Source: Legionella sp. W10-070 (GTDB taxonomy: Bacteria; Pseudomonadota; Gammaproteobacteria; Legionellales; Legionellaceae). From it: a stretch of DNA of 47,286 nt. Shown piece by piece: positions 1 through 8,201 of this stretch; position 1 is the first letter of the stretch; each line of letters opens with the position of its first letter. A program made the position numbers and the translations under genes. The stretch lies in NCBI RefSeq assembly GCF_900640175.1, contig NZ_CAAAJC010000022.1, forward strand, positions 1 through 47,286, read 5' to 3'. Under the pieces are notes generated by a model. That model searched no databases. It was not told the DNA's origin and saw only the letters and a list, made by a program, of their open reading frames with translations.

Positions 1-76
1 TCTATCAGCACTCCAATCTCTCAAAGCGCCCACACAGTTTGTCTTCTATTTCTTAATGAACCCGCCCCGAAGGCGT
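1..76 (-). other. 5' leader of a rRNA operon (16S gene lies left of window)
   Basis: Read on the minus strand, this stretch contains a boxA-like antitermination element (TTCATTAAGAA, at 50-60) followed by GACAAACTGTGTGGGCGC. This closely resembles the E. coli 16S leader, where boxA is followed by GACAATCTGTGTGGGCAC. A GC-rich stem (gccttcggggc) sits just upstream of boxA. The mature 16S gene is not in the window, so its presence to the left is inferred from the leader. Confidence 0.75.
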
Positions 77-83
77 GATGCGT

Positions 84-111
84 ATTCTACTCATCTGAAC
101 GAATTTGTCGA
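84..111 (-). promoter_or_regulatory. Sigma-70 promoter of a rRNA operon (rrn P)
   Basis: On the minus strand a -35 TCGACA (106-111) and a -10 TAGAAT (84-89) are separated by 16 bp. The 16-bp spacing and the GC-rich discriminator after the -10 (ACGCATCACGCC) are typical of strong, ppGpp-controlled rRNA promoters. The bases upstream (112-150 on the plus strand) are A/T tracts that could act as an UP element. The rRNA leader with boxA lies directly downstream, which makes this assignment much stronger than the hexamers alone. Confidence 0.75.
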
Positions 112-377
112 ATACTTTTTGAAAAAAAACCCAAAAAAGTTAAATCAAGCTAATTGAATAAGCCAATTTGCACAAAACAAAACCCAATAGTATTATTTTG
201 TTCATCGAAAGATCAAATAGACAATCACTCGACCTTCAATTATTTTGTTTAGATTTAATCATCCTGTACAATATAGTTCCTGATTTAAAATTAGTCAAAT
301 AAAATTACAACAAATTTTACACTAAGCTGAACTATAATCTAAAGACAATGAACTTCTATACAATATAAAGGATTATT
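112..377. other. AT-rich divergent intergenic region between rrn promoter and egtB
   Basis: No gene is visible here. The left edge is the probable UP element of the rRNA promoter. On the plus strand a perfect -10 hexamer TATAAT lies at 333-338, about 40 bp before the egtB start, but no good -35 is found at 16-18 bp. A Shine-Dalgarno AAAGGA (367-372) precedes the GTG start of egtB. Confidence 0.5.
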
Positions 378-1649
378 GTGATAAGAGAGGAGCTCAGCCG
401 ATGCTTTCAAAGCATTCGTGAACAAACAGAAAAACTATGCCAGCCTCTTTTTACAGAAGACTATGTAATCCAAAGCATGTGTGATGTAAGTCCTCCTAAA
501 TGGCATTTGGCTCATACCACCTGGTTTTTTGAGAATTTTATCCTGGTTCCCAAGCTAAAAACGTATCAGTTATTTAACTCTTCTTTTCATTATTTATTTA
601 ATTCCTACTATCAAAGCCTTGGTAAACCCTACGTAAGGGCAAGGCGAGGATTGCTGTCACGACCCACTACGGAAGTTATCTATGCTTATCGAACCCATGT
701 CAATCATGCGGTCTTAGCATTAATTGATCAATTAACCGAAGCAGAACTCGATGATATACAACTATTGATTATCTGGGGTTTACAACATGAGCAACAACAC
801 CAGGAACTTTTGCTGATGGATATTAAGCATAACTTCTCCATTGACCCTGATTTCCCTTCTTATAAACCACATACTATTAGCAATAACCAAAAGATAAACT
901 CGGTAATGTCTAAACCTGTTATTGGAGTCAACGGCGGCATTATTGATATTGGTTATGCAGGCATGGATTTTTGTTTTGATAATGAAATACCCAGACATAA
1001 AAAAATTCTTGTCCCTTATTTAATTGCCCCCCAATTAGTAACCAACGGTGATTATCTGGAATTTATAAATGATGGGGGCTATAACGAACCAAGATGGTGG
1101 CTTGCAGACGGTTGGGAGCATGCTCTGGAGCAAGGATGGCAGGCACCCTTGTATTGGTATAATTTTGATGGTGAGTGGTATATCTTTACTCTGTCAGGAT
1201 TACAAAAGTTAAATCCTGCCGAACCTGTGTCTCATGTCAGTTATTATGAAGCTGATGCCTATGCTAAATGGCGTGGCTTCCGCCTTCCCACTGAAGAAGA
1301 ATGGGAACATGTTGCTATTACCCATGCTCTTTCTATAGATAAAGGAAATTTCCTTGAGTCAGGTTTGTTGCACCCCAAAATACTGACAAGCGCAAATAAA
1401 ATAAAGCCTGAACAATTTTTTGGTGACGTATGGGAATGGACAGCCAGCAACTATTCTCCTTATCCTGGCTATAGAATCATAGAAGGCCCTCTCGGCGAAT
1501 ACAATGGGAAGTTTATGAGCAACCAGATAGTGCTTCGTGGGGGTAGTTGCGTTACGCCTATGACTCATATTCGAGTAAGCTATCGAAATTTTTTTCAACC
1601 TGAAAAGCGCTGGCAATTTAGCGGGATACGCTTGGCTGCAAATCCTTAG
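378..1649 (+). CDS. egtB: Ergothioneine biosynthesis sulfoxide synthase EgtB
   Basis: EgtB is a non-haem iron enzyme that joins a thiol donor to N-alpha-trimethylhistidine with O2, the C-S bond step of ergothioneine synthesis in the cytoplasm. The 423-aa protein has the usual order: an N-terminal DinB_2-type domain with three likely iron ligands, H46 (in WHLAHTTW) and H137/H141 (HEQQHQE), then a C-terminal FGE-sulfatase-like domain (motifs RLPTEEEWE, GDVWEWTAS, LRGGSC, and GIRLA near the end). GTG at 378 is chosen because AAAGGA lies 5 bp upstream. egtD follows after 11 bp, so the two are probably cotranscribed. No egtA, egtC or egtE is present, so the thiol donor (cysteine or gamma-Glu-Cys) cannot be decided from context. 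Confidence 0.9.
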   Translation: MIREELSRCFQSIREQTEKLCQPLFTEDYVIQSMCDVSPPKWHLAHTTWFFENFILVPKLKTYQLFNSSFHYLFNSYYQSLGKPYVRARRGLLSRPTTEVIYAYRTHVNHAVLALIDQLTEAELDDIQLLIIWGLQHEQQHQELLLMDIKHNFSIDPDFPSYKPHTISNNQKINSVMSKPVIGVNGGIIDIGYAGMDFCFDNEIPRHKKILVPYLIAPQLVTNGDYLEFINDGGYNEPRWWLADGWEHALEQGWQAPLYWYNFDGEWYIFTLSGLQKLNPAEPVSHVSYYEADAYAKWRGFRLPTEEEWEHVAITHALSIDKGNFLESGLLHPKILTSANKIKPEQFFGDVWEWTASNYSPYPGYRIIEGPLGEYNGKFMSNQIVLRGGSCVTPMTHIRVSYRNFFQPEKRWQFSGIRLAANP

Positions 1650-1660
1650 GGAGAAAATTC

Positions 1661-2656
1661 GTGGATGCAAAAATAAGGATTATCCAAAATGATTGTAAAA
1701 ATCAGGTCGACCACAAACAATTCATGCAGGATGTGTTTATTGGCCTTTCTAAAAAAAACAAGCAAATTCAATCCAAATATTTTTATGATGCAGCGGGTTC
1801 AGAATTATTCAACCAAATTACCCGTCATCCCGACTACTATTTAACCCAGTGTGAATTAGAAATATTAACCGCCTATAAGCAGACTTTTTCTACCCTGTTA
1901 AGTAATACCCAACCTTTCAATCTTGTCGAGTTAGGACCTGGCGAGGGCATAAAAACACGGATTTTGCTTAATCAGTTTTTAGAAGATCAGTTAAGCTTTA
2001 CTTATTACACAATTGATATTTCCAGAAGCTACCTGATTAATTTGGTCAAGCAACTGCAGCAACAATTACCGCAAATTGACATGGTCGCATTAAACTCGGA
2101 CTATCTGGGTGGTCTGGAGTGGTTGGGATTAAATTCAAATCAGCGTAATTTTGTGCTTTTCCTGGGTTCAAGTATAGGGAATTTTGATTTAGCAGCGTCA
2201 AAGGAGTTTCTGCGCAATCTCAGAGCCTCTCTTCGCAAAGGTGATTACCTGCTAATCGGTTTTGACTTACTAAAAGATATTGATGTACTTATGCGAGCGT
2301 ACAATGATCGGGACGGCATTACAAGACGTTTTAATTTGAACTTATTAAAACGTATAAATTATGAGTTAAATGCCAACTTCAATATTGATTCCTTTTACCA
2401 TTATGGAACATATAATGCTTATAACCGAGCAATGGAAAGCTATCTCATAAGCCGCAAAGAGCAAATCGTCTCCATTAAAGCGCTAAACAAATCTTTTAAT
2501 TTCAAAGCATTTGAACCGATTCATGTAGAGTCCTCCTACAAATACCTCTTTCCGCAAATAAAAAAATTGGCTGATATCAGCCAATTTAATATCATTGAAA
2601 ACTACACTGATTCCAATGAATACTTTGTCAACTCTTTATGGCAGGTACCGAACTAA
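1661..2656 (+). CDS. egtD: L-histidine N-alpha-methyltransferase EgtD
   Basis: EgtD methylates histidine three times with SAM to give hercynine, the substrate of EgtB. The 331-aa protein matches the family in length and shows its typical N-terminal signature (YFYDAAGSELFNQI, then DYYLTQCELEIL) and a SAM-binding motif at about residues 88-96 (LVELGPGEG). A second family motif, LFLGSSIGNF, follows near residue 170. The start is GTG, with GGGAGA about 7 bp upstream next to the egtB stop codon. Placed directly behind egtB, it makes a minimal two-gene ergothioneine pathway. Confidence 0.92.
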   Translation: MDAKIRIIQNDCKNQVDHKQFMQDVFIGLSKKNKQIQSKYFYDAAGSELFNQITRHPDYYLTQCELEILTAYKQTFSTLLSNTQPFNLVELGPGEGIKTRILLNQFLEDQLSFTYYTIDISRSYLINLVKQLQQQLPQIDMVALNSDYLGGLEWLGLNSNQRNFVLFLGSSIGNFDLAASKEFLRNLRASLRKGDYLLIGFDLLKDIDVLMRAYNDRDGITRRFNLNLLKRINYELNANFNIDSFYHYGTYNAYNRAMESYLISRKEQIVSIKALNKSFNFKAFEPIHVESSYKYLFPQIKKLADISQFNIIENYTDSNEYFVNSLWQVPN

Positions 2657-2710
2657 ATCGATATGAAAATATCAACACAAAGCCCAGCCATCAAAATTTA
2701 GTTATTGTCA

Positions 2711-3004
2711 TTATCGCCGAAATATTGCAGATAGCAGAAACCCAATTCCACCGGCAACAAGAAGAGAGGTCAGAGGATGTTGCTGTACTTTAGTAGCCAC
2801 TTCATTTGAGTATCCCTTTAAATTATTTTGTGCTTCATAAACCCTGTCTCGCCCTTGCTCATAGAGTTCATTTGCCATCTTTTTACTCTCATTAAGCAAT
2901 TCGATTGCAGCCTCCCCCACATGAGATTCCTGATGGCTTTCTTTGCGGGATTTAATTCGAGCAGCTGCTTGCTCTCTTGGAGTATGTTGTGTTTTGGCGT
3001 CCAT
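2711..3004 (-). CDS. DUF883 family (ElaB/YqjD/YgaM-like) membrane-anchored protein
   Basis: A 97-aa protein with a charged, largely helical N-terminal part and a C-terminal hydrophobic anchor (HPLTSLLVAGGIGFLLSAIF) ending in RR. That is the layout of the DUF883 family. E. coli members such as YqjD and ElaB are tail-anchored inner-membrane proteins that associate with ribosomes in stationary phase. Whether this protein binds ribosomes is inference. GGAG lies 6 bp before the ATG. It is convergent with egtD and appears monocistronic. Confidence 0.8.
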   Translation of the reverse strand: MDAKTQHTPREQAAARIKSRKESHQESHVGEAAIELLNESKKMANELYEQGRDRVYEAQNNLKGYSNEVATKVQQHPLTSLLVAGGIGFLLSAIFRR

Positions 3005-3293
3005 TACTATCTCCTATTCCTTAAGTTACTTAGAAAAATGATATCTATCTAACTTTGTTTCTAATTATAGCAAATGGAGTGATAATTGGTTTCGGGTAGA
3101 TTTAAAGCCGCTCGCCCTGATAATCAGGTAAATTTTTAAGACCCTTAAGATTATCTTAACTAACAAGGCTTTAAATATGCTCAAGGTTAATGCCAACCAT
3201 TCGTTTTTTTGAAATTCTCACGAAATATATTCTTTATCCACTAGAAGAGCATATGAATGAGGAACTCCGACATCGCGCTGAGCAAACAGGGAT

Positions 3294-4577
3294 TTAAGCA
3301 ACTGGCTTGCCTGGGTGAGACTCTTTTAACAGAAATAAAGCAATAATCAAACTCGCCAGATAACAACAAGGCATCACCAACAATGCCTTGTTGTAGCTTT
3401 GTAAGCTGTATACCGGAACCTCGTTTGCCAGAGTCCAATGATTACTATAATTTAAAATTATACCAACAAGCGGCTGAAAAATTGCCCCACCTAAAAGTAC
3501 AGAAAGATTATTAAATCCGGAAGCCGTACCAACCAACTCAGGTGGATTATTATCTTTTACAACTGCAAAACTGACTGTTTGTCCTCCAGCACCAAGTCCG
3601 AGGAGGAAAAGAACAGCATACATCCAACTGACTGGCACATCAGGCAGATACAATAAAATGAGTGTCGCCGTTAATCCAAAAAAAGAACTAAGAGTCAGTG
3701 CTAAACGACGTCTGTAAAAACGATCACTGATCCAGCCTAACAAAGGACTACCGACTCCAATTCCCAACCAAATCATACTGCAAAGACCAGACGCCATTAA
3801 AACAGAGATTTGGTATTTTTGCTGCAAGTAAGGGACACCCCATAGTGCTGCAAAAACAGCTATCGGTGTCCAAATAGAAAAAGCATAGGCACCCGTCAAC
3901 CAGGTATAAGAACGTCTACACACACTAAGCAGACGGTACCATTCATCAATAAATTGCCGTTTTGGAGGCGTTTGGGTCGCTTGATCCGGATAGTCGCGTA
4001 TTACCAGCCAAATTAATGTCGCAAGAAATAAACCAATCAAGGCCAGGATAAAACTGGCATTGCGCCACCCCACCAGCTCAATCAATGCTGCCAGAGGCAT
4101 TTCACCAAACATTGCCCCAACAGAGCTCATGAGCTGAGCAATCCCTGCAAGCAGTGCGAATTGGTGCGGAGGAAACCAACGTGAAACTAAAACCAACACA
4201 CCAATAAAAGAAAAGGCTGAAGCTATACCAATGAGAAAACGTCCTAAAGCCGCAGTTAACAAGCTGGATGTCGAAGCAAAAAAGAAAGAGCCAACAGCAC
4301 ATAAAATTAATGCACAAGTCATTAATTTACGTGGGCCATAGCGGTCAAATAATAAACCAGCCGGTAATTGCATGGGGGCGTAAGCATAAAAATAAAAAGC
4401 GGAAACAATCCCAAAACCAGCAGCACTGACATTAAAGGTTTTCATCATGGGCTCTGCCATGACACTGGGTGCAACCTGCAAGATAAATTCATACAAATAA
4501 AACGATGCAGACAACAAAAAAATTATGTATGCAGTAAACTTGCCAGGGTGCTGATAATTTGACTGATATGCGCTCAA
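3294..4577 (-). CDS. MFS transporter, Pht-like
   Basis: A 427-aa twelve-helix major facilitator. The first helix carries FYLYEFILQVAPSVM and the second loop region has AFYFYAYAPMQLPAGLLFDR followed by YGPR. This resembles the Legionella/Coxiella Pht family, known transporters of amino acids and nucleosides needed for intracellular growth. The substrate here cannot be read from the sequence. The start is uncertain: the furthest in-frame start is a TTG at 4577 without a clear Shine-Dalgarno, and no ATG lies nearby. It sits 45 bp downstream of anmK on the same strand and could be cotranscribed with it. Confidence 0.75.
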   Translation of the reverse strand: MSAYQSNYQHPGKFTAYIIFLLSASFYLYEFILQVAPSVMAEPMMKTFNVSAAGFGIVSAFYFYAYAPMQLPAGLLFDRYGPRKLMTCALILCAVGSFFFASTSSLLTAALGRFLIGIASAFSFIGVLVLVSRWFPPHQFALLAGIAQLMSSVGAMFGEMPLAALIELVGWRNASFILALIGLFLATLIWLVIRDYPDQATQTPPKRQFIDEWYRLLSVCRRSYTWLTGAYAFSIWTPIAVFAALWGVPYLQQKYQISVLMASGLCSMIWLGIGVGSPLLGWISDRFYRRRLALTLSSFFGLTATLILLYLPDVPVSWMYAVLFLLGLGAGGQTVSFAVVKDNNPPELVGTASGFNNLSVLLGGAIFQPLVGIILNYSNHWTLANEVPVYSLQSYNKALLVMPCCYLASLIIALFLLKESHPGKPVA

Positions 4578-4622
4578 AATAGAATATCTTGTTATTGATA
4601 ATACACAACATTACACCCTAAG

Positions 4623-5756
4623 CTAATTTCGTTTGTCAATGCCCGCAGGGTAGATTACTCCCAATATAATTGGTCGATTTGAGCCAGTAACCTGTGTTAA
4701 ATCCAAAGCGGTATTATTCAGTGTCTTTTCAGCAAACCAGGCAAACATCGATGCTTCTATAAAATCAGGATCAACACCATAGGCGCTGGTACTTTCTACC
4801 TTAACATCAGCTAATAATTCCGCTATTTTTTCAAGCAACGTCAAATTATGAGCCCCACCGCCACAAATCAGCAAGGTATTTGGACATAAACCATGCCCCT
4901 TTATAGCCTGAGCAATAGTAGTTGCTGTCAACATCAATAAAGTAGCTTGCACATCAGCAGCAGCATATTGAGGACGCAGATGACCCTCTAGCCAGCTCAG
5001 TGAAAAATATTCTTTGCCGATACTTTTGGGATATTGCCGATTGAAATAGTTGTCGGTTAATAAGGAGTCAAGTAAAGGGCCAATGAAATTGCCGGAAGCA
5101 GCCCAGGCTCCAGCTTTGTCATAACTATATCCCTGATGTTTTTGAATCCATGCATCCATCAGGCAGTTTCCTGGTCCCAAATCATAGCCACACAAATTAA
5201 ACTCATCTTTGAGATAAGTCATATTTGCAATGCCACCAATATTCACTATAGCTAGTGGATGACGATGTGCTTTAAATAATGCCTGATGATAAATTGGCGC
5301 AAAGGGTGCCCCCTGCCCACCTGCAATAAGATCACGTGTTCTAAAGTCAGCGATTACCCTGACACCAGTAAGCTCAGCGATAGTATGTGCACAGCCTGAT
5401 TGCACGGTATAGGGAATATCAGCAGTAGCATCATGACAAAGGGTTTGTCCATGACTACCAATCGCTTCAATCTCTTTGGCATTTACACCTGCTTTATCCA
5501 TGACCTCAAGAGCAGCTTTTGCAAACTCTCTTCCCAGGATAGTGTTTAATTGACTATACGCTTTTAAGCCAGAACATGTTCCTTCCAGTACTTGCTCAAG
5601 AAACGCTCTTGCATTAACGCCATAGGGTCTGGTGAGCCCGGCAATCAATGAATTTGAGGTGAAGTCCATGAGTGCTGCATCAACACCGTCCATGCTGGTA
5701 CCAGACATTAAACCTATAAATAATTTTCTACTTTTATTTAAGTTTACTTGTGTCAT
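4623..5756 (-). CDS. anmK: Anhydro-N-acetylmuramic acid kinase AnmK
   Basis: AnmK hydrolyses and phosphorylates 1,6-anhydro-MurNAc to MurNAc-6-phosphate during peptidoglycan recycling in the cytoplasm. The 377-aa protein carries the N-terminal phosphate loop GLMSGTSMDGVDAAL (about residues 15-29), GSHGQTLCH, NIGGIANMTYL, DLGPGNCLMDAW and the late CGGGAHN. The ATG at 5756 is chosen over an in-frame start 24 bp upstream because AGGAGA lies about 7 bp before it. The length fits the family (about 370 aa). It is divergent from the Bcr-like exporter across 56 bp. Confidence 0.93.
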   Translation of the reverse strand: MTQVNLNKSRKLFIGLMSGTSMDGVDAALMDFTSNSLIAGLTRPYGVNARAFLEQVLEGTCSGLKAYSQLNTILGREFAKAALEVMDKAGVNAKEIEAIGSHGQTLCHDATADIPYTVQSGCAHTIAELTGVRVIADFRTRDLIAGGQGAPFAPIYHQALFKAHRHPLAIVNIGGIANMTYLKDEFNLCGYDLGPGNCLMDAWIQKHQGYSYDKAGAWAASGNFIGPLLDSLLTDNYFNRQYPKSIGKEYFSLSWLEGHLRPQYAAADVQATLLMLTATTIAQAIKGHGLCPNTLLICGGGAHNLTLLEKIAELLADVKVESTSAYGVDPDFIEASMFAWFAEKTLNNTALDLTQVTGSNRPIILGVIYPAGIDKRN

Positions 5757-5812
5757 AATTTTTCTCCTGACATTCACCACCAGATTAACTCTTATTTAAA
5801 TTAGAAGTCCTT

Positions 5813-7003
5813 ATGCAGAATAAAGTCATTCCACAGCCAAAAACCACCCCTTTTTTATTTTTAGGTATCTTGTCGACATTTTCCCTGCTTACCTTTGATT
5901 TATATCAACCAGCACTTCCTGCAATGACAAACTATTTTAATACAAGTCATGTTTTAGGTCAGTTGACTCTAAGTTTATTTTTCTTCGTTTTCGGGTTTTC
6001 TCAATTAATTTGGGGGCCTTTAGTTGACCATTTTGGCCGCAAAAAAACCTTAAGGCTAAGTTTATTTCTTTTCCTGGCAGCTACTTTAGCTTGCATTTTT
6101 TCAATCAATATAACGATGCTAATCATTGCAAGGATGTTCCAGGGATTTACTGTTTGCTGTGCTTATATTGTTGCCTTTTCGTCAACTCGGGATCAGGAGG
6201 ATAGTACCGACCGAGCCAGGGTTTTATCTCATATATCGATGATTGTTTCTGTTTCTCCTATCTTTGCTCCCCTGGTAGGCTCAGTTATTTTCACCCACTA
6301 TGGTTGGCAGGCAACATTTGTTTTGATGGGATTAATTGCTGTTTTTTTACTTGTTTCAGCAGAAAAAGTATTACTTGAATCACCCCACTGGTCAAAGACT
6401 GATACGGCATTTTTATGGCAAACATCATGGGCCACTTATAAGAAAATACTAACGCATCAACGGTTATGGATTGGTACCGCCCTGGTTACTGCCTCCTACT
6501 CTTGCGTCATGATAGTAGTTATCAATGCCGCGTTTTTAGTGATAGATAACCTGGGAATTACTCCTTTCTATTTTGCCATTCTTTTTGGCAGCAATGGCCT
6601 TATGCTTATTTTGGGTAATTTTATTGGCATTAAGCTACGGGAGCATAAATCCCTAACATGGAATATTTGTGCTGGCAGTCTGTTAATGACTTTAAGTTCA
6701 CTGCTAATGCTGCTTTTATTTTATATTTATGGCTTGAGTTTAATTAGTTTAGCCCCTACCCTCCTCATTAACCTGGGAGTCAGTTTAGTCAATCCACCGG
6801 CATTTTCTCTCGTGCTATCTGATTATAAACATCATGCAGGAACAGCGACCGCTTTACTTAATACAGTAAGAATGACTTGCTCTGCCATTATAGGTGGATT
6901 TATTGCTGGATTAATTACCATCCACAGCAGTATTATGGCTGTAAGCCTGCTTTTCTGCTCCCTGATTTGCTTGGCGTTCAGCTTTTTAATTTGGAGCGAT
7001 TAA
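5813..7003 (+). CDS. Bcr/CflA-type multidrug MFS exporter
   Basis: A 396-aa, twelve-helix major facilitator. The first helix contains TFDLYQPALPAMTNYF, very close to the TxDMYLPALP signature of Bcr/CflA drug-H+ antiporters. Helix 2 and the following loop have FVFGFSQLIWGPLVDHFGRK. Family members export bicyclomycin, sulfonamides or chloramphenicol, and some export amino acids or peptides. The physiological substrate here is unknown. The last 26 bp overlap the end of the convergent tatD gene. Confidence 0.82.
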   Translation: MQNKVIPQPKTTPFLFLGILSTFSLLTFDLYQPALPAMTNYFNTSHVLGQLTLSLFFFVFGFSQLIWGPLVDHFGRKKTLRLSLFLFLAATLACIFSINITMLIIARMFQGFTVCCAYIVAFSSTRDQEDSTDRARVLSHISMIVSVSPIFAPLVGSVIFTHYGWQATFVLMGLIAVFLLVSAEKVLLESPHWSKTDTAFLWQTSWATYKKILTHQRLWIGTALVTASYSCVMIVVINAAFLVIDNLGITPFYFAILFGSNGLMLILGNFIGIKLREHKSLTWNICAGSLLMTLSSLLMLLLFYIYGLSLISLAPTLLINLGVSLVNPPAFSLVLSDYKHHAGTATALLNTVRMTCSAIIGGFIAGLITIHSSIMAVSLLFCSLICLAFSFLIWSD

Positions 7004-7775
7004 GATTAAAACAGCGATAGAAATTGTCAGTTGTTTGCCTGGCTACTTCTTCATAACTTACCTGACGCAAATTACTTAGAGCCTCAGCCACGTATTTGAC
7101 AAGCGCTGGATGATTCTGCTTTCCGCGATAAGGAACAGGTGCCAAATAAGGAGAATCAGTCTCAATTAAAAGCCGATCGATAGGTACTTTCTTAGCCACC
7201 TCATGTAAATTCGTAGCATTTTTAAATGTTACGATCCCGGATAATGAGATATAAAAATTCATATCCAAAGCACGTTTTGCTATGTCCCAGCTTTCAGCAA
7301 AGCAATGCATGACACCGCCAATATTACCTGCTTTTTCTTCCTGCATCACCAGCAGCGTATCGTCAGCAGCTTGCCGGGTATGTATTATCAACGGCTTGGA
7401 TGAGGTCAACGCAGCATGAATATGCTCACGGAAACGTTGCCGTTGTTGCTCCTGAGCCAGTGCAGTTTCCGTACGGTAGTAATCAAGACCAGTTTCCCCA
7501 ATGGCAATACAGGCAGGATGCTCAGCCAATTTAATTAATAGCGCAGCATCCGGTTCTTTTATCACTTCATTATTAGGATGAAGGCCCACAGAAATACTGA
7601 TATCTGAATAGTTATCAGCTAACTTACAAAGGGTCGGATAATCATCAAGCTCAACACAGACACAGAGAAAATGTTTCACTCCGTTTTCTTTCGCTCTGGC
7701 TATTACGTTTGCCAGCTGATTATCGAATTCGGTTAAGTCAATAAAATTAAGATGACAGTGGGAATCTACAAGCAT
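6978..7775 (-). CDS. tatD: TatD family metal-dependent DNase/hydrolase
   Basis: A TIM-barrel metallohydrolase of the TatD/YcfH group, with 3'-5' exonuclease activity in studied members. The 265-aa protein starts MLVDSHCHLNF (metal ligands HxH) and shows the catalytic GETGLDYYR, LIIHTR, GGVMHCF and LLIETDSPY in order. ATG at 7775 is preferred over an in-frame start at 7829 because family members begin just before DSHCH. The longer start would also overlap pilZ, which ends only 5 bp before 7775. No clear Shine-Dalgarno is seen, so translation may be coupled to pilZ. The pilZ-tatD order is common in gammaproteobacteria. Confidence 0.9.
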   Translation of the reverse strand: MLVDSHCHLNFIDLTEFDNQLANVIARAKENGVKHFLCVCVELDDYPTLCKLADNYSDISISVGLHPNNEVIKEPDAALLIKLAEHPACIAIGETGLDYYRTETALAQEQQRQRFREHIHAALTSSKPLIIHTRQAADDTLLVMQEEKAGNIGGVMHCFAESWDIAKRALDMNFYISLSGIVTFKNATNLHEVAKKVPIDRLLIETDSPYLAPVPYRGKQNHPALVKYVAEALSNLRQVSYEEVARQTTDNFYRCFNLNRSKLKS

Positions 7776-7780
7776 ATTTA

Positions 7781-8116
7781 TTACATCGTATCGGTAACTT
7801 GGTTTGATTCTAACATGCTCCCGAGACAAGATTCTATTTTATGGCAAAGATCCTGACTATTGCTTCCTGTAAATTGTACACCTATGCCAGCAGGCCTGTT
7901 CCCTTGCGCCCCTTCAGGAGTAACCCAGGCAACAACCCCCTCTGTCTTATATGCTTCATTAATCAAATTAACGTTGAGACTAACAGGTGTTCCCGGCTCA
8001 AGATATTGATGCGATCGAATAAATAAACCACCCCCTTTTAAAAAAGGCATATAAGCGAGATAAAGGGCGTTATTATTGATGAACGAACAGTTAATCGTTT
8101 GAGCTTCCTTAACCAT
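7781..8116 (-). CDS. pilZ: Type IV pilus assembly protein PilZ
   Basis: A 111-aa single PilZ domain protein. It has LYLAYMPFLKGGGLFI near the N terminus and EGAQGNRPAGIGVQF near the C terminus, which match PilZ of Pseudomonas. That subtype lacks the N-terminal RxxxR c-di-GMP-binding motif, and no such motif is seen here. The protein is needed for type IV pilus biogenesis, probably through the PilB/FimX system (family knowledge). AAGGAA lies 4 bp upstream of the ATG. tatD follows after 5 bp. Confidence 0.85.
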   Translation of the reverse strand: MVKEAQTINCSFINNNALYLAYMPFLKGGGLFIRSHQYLEPGTPVSLNVNLINEAYKTEGVVAWVTPEGAQGNRPAGIGVQFTGSNSQDLCHKIESCLGSMLESNQVTDTM

Positions 8117-8155
8117 ATACTTCCTTGAGCCATAAGAATAATAAGAATAGCAAAG

Positions 8156-8190
8156 CTCCCAAAGCCTTCCTGGATAAAGGACTTTGGGAG
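8156..8190 (-). terminator. Stem-loop downstream of htpG
   Basis: A perfect 9-bp stem, CTCCCAAAG (8156-8164) with CTTTGGGAG (8182-8190), can be extended inward by CCTT/AAGG. It lies 11 bp after the htpG stop and before pilZ. The bases that follow on the minus strand are T-rich but broken (CTTTGCTATTCTTATT), so it may be a weak or partial terminator. Confidence 0.6.
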
Positions 8191-8201
8191 TAAGCCTTCA
8201 G

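Noticed and set aside
3241-3293. 14-codon frame starting ATGAATGAGG near 3254
   Set aside because: Too short and without a ribosome binding site or context.
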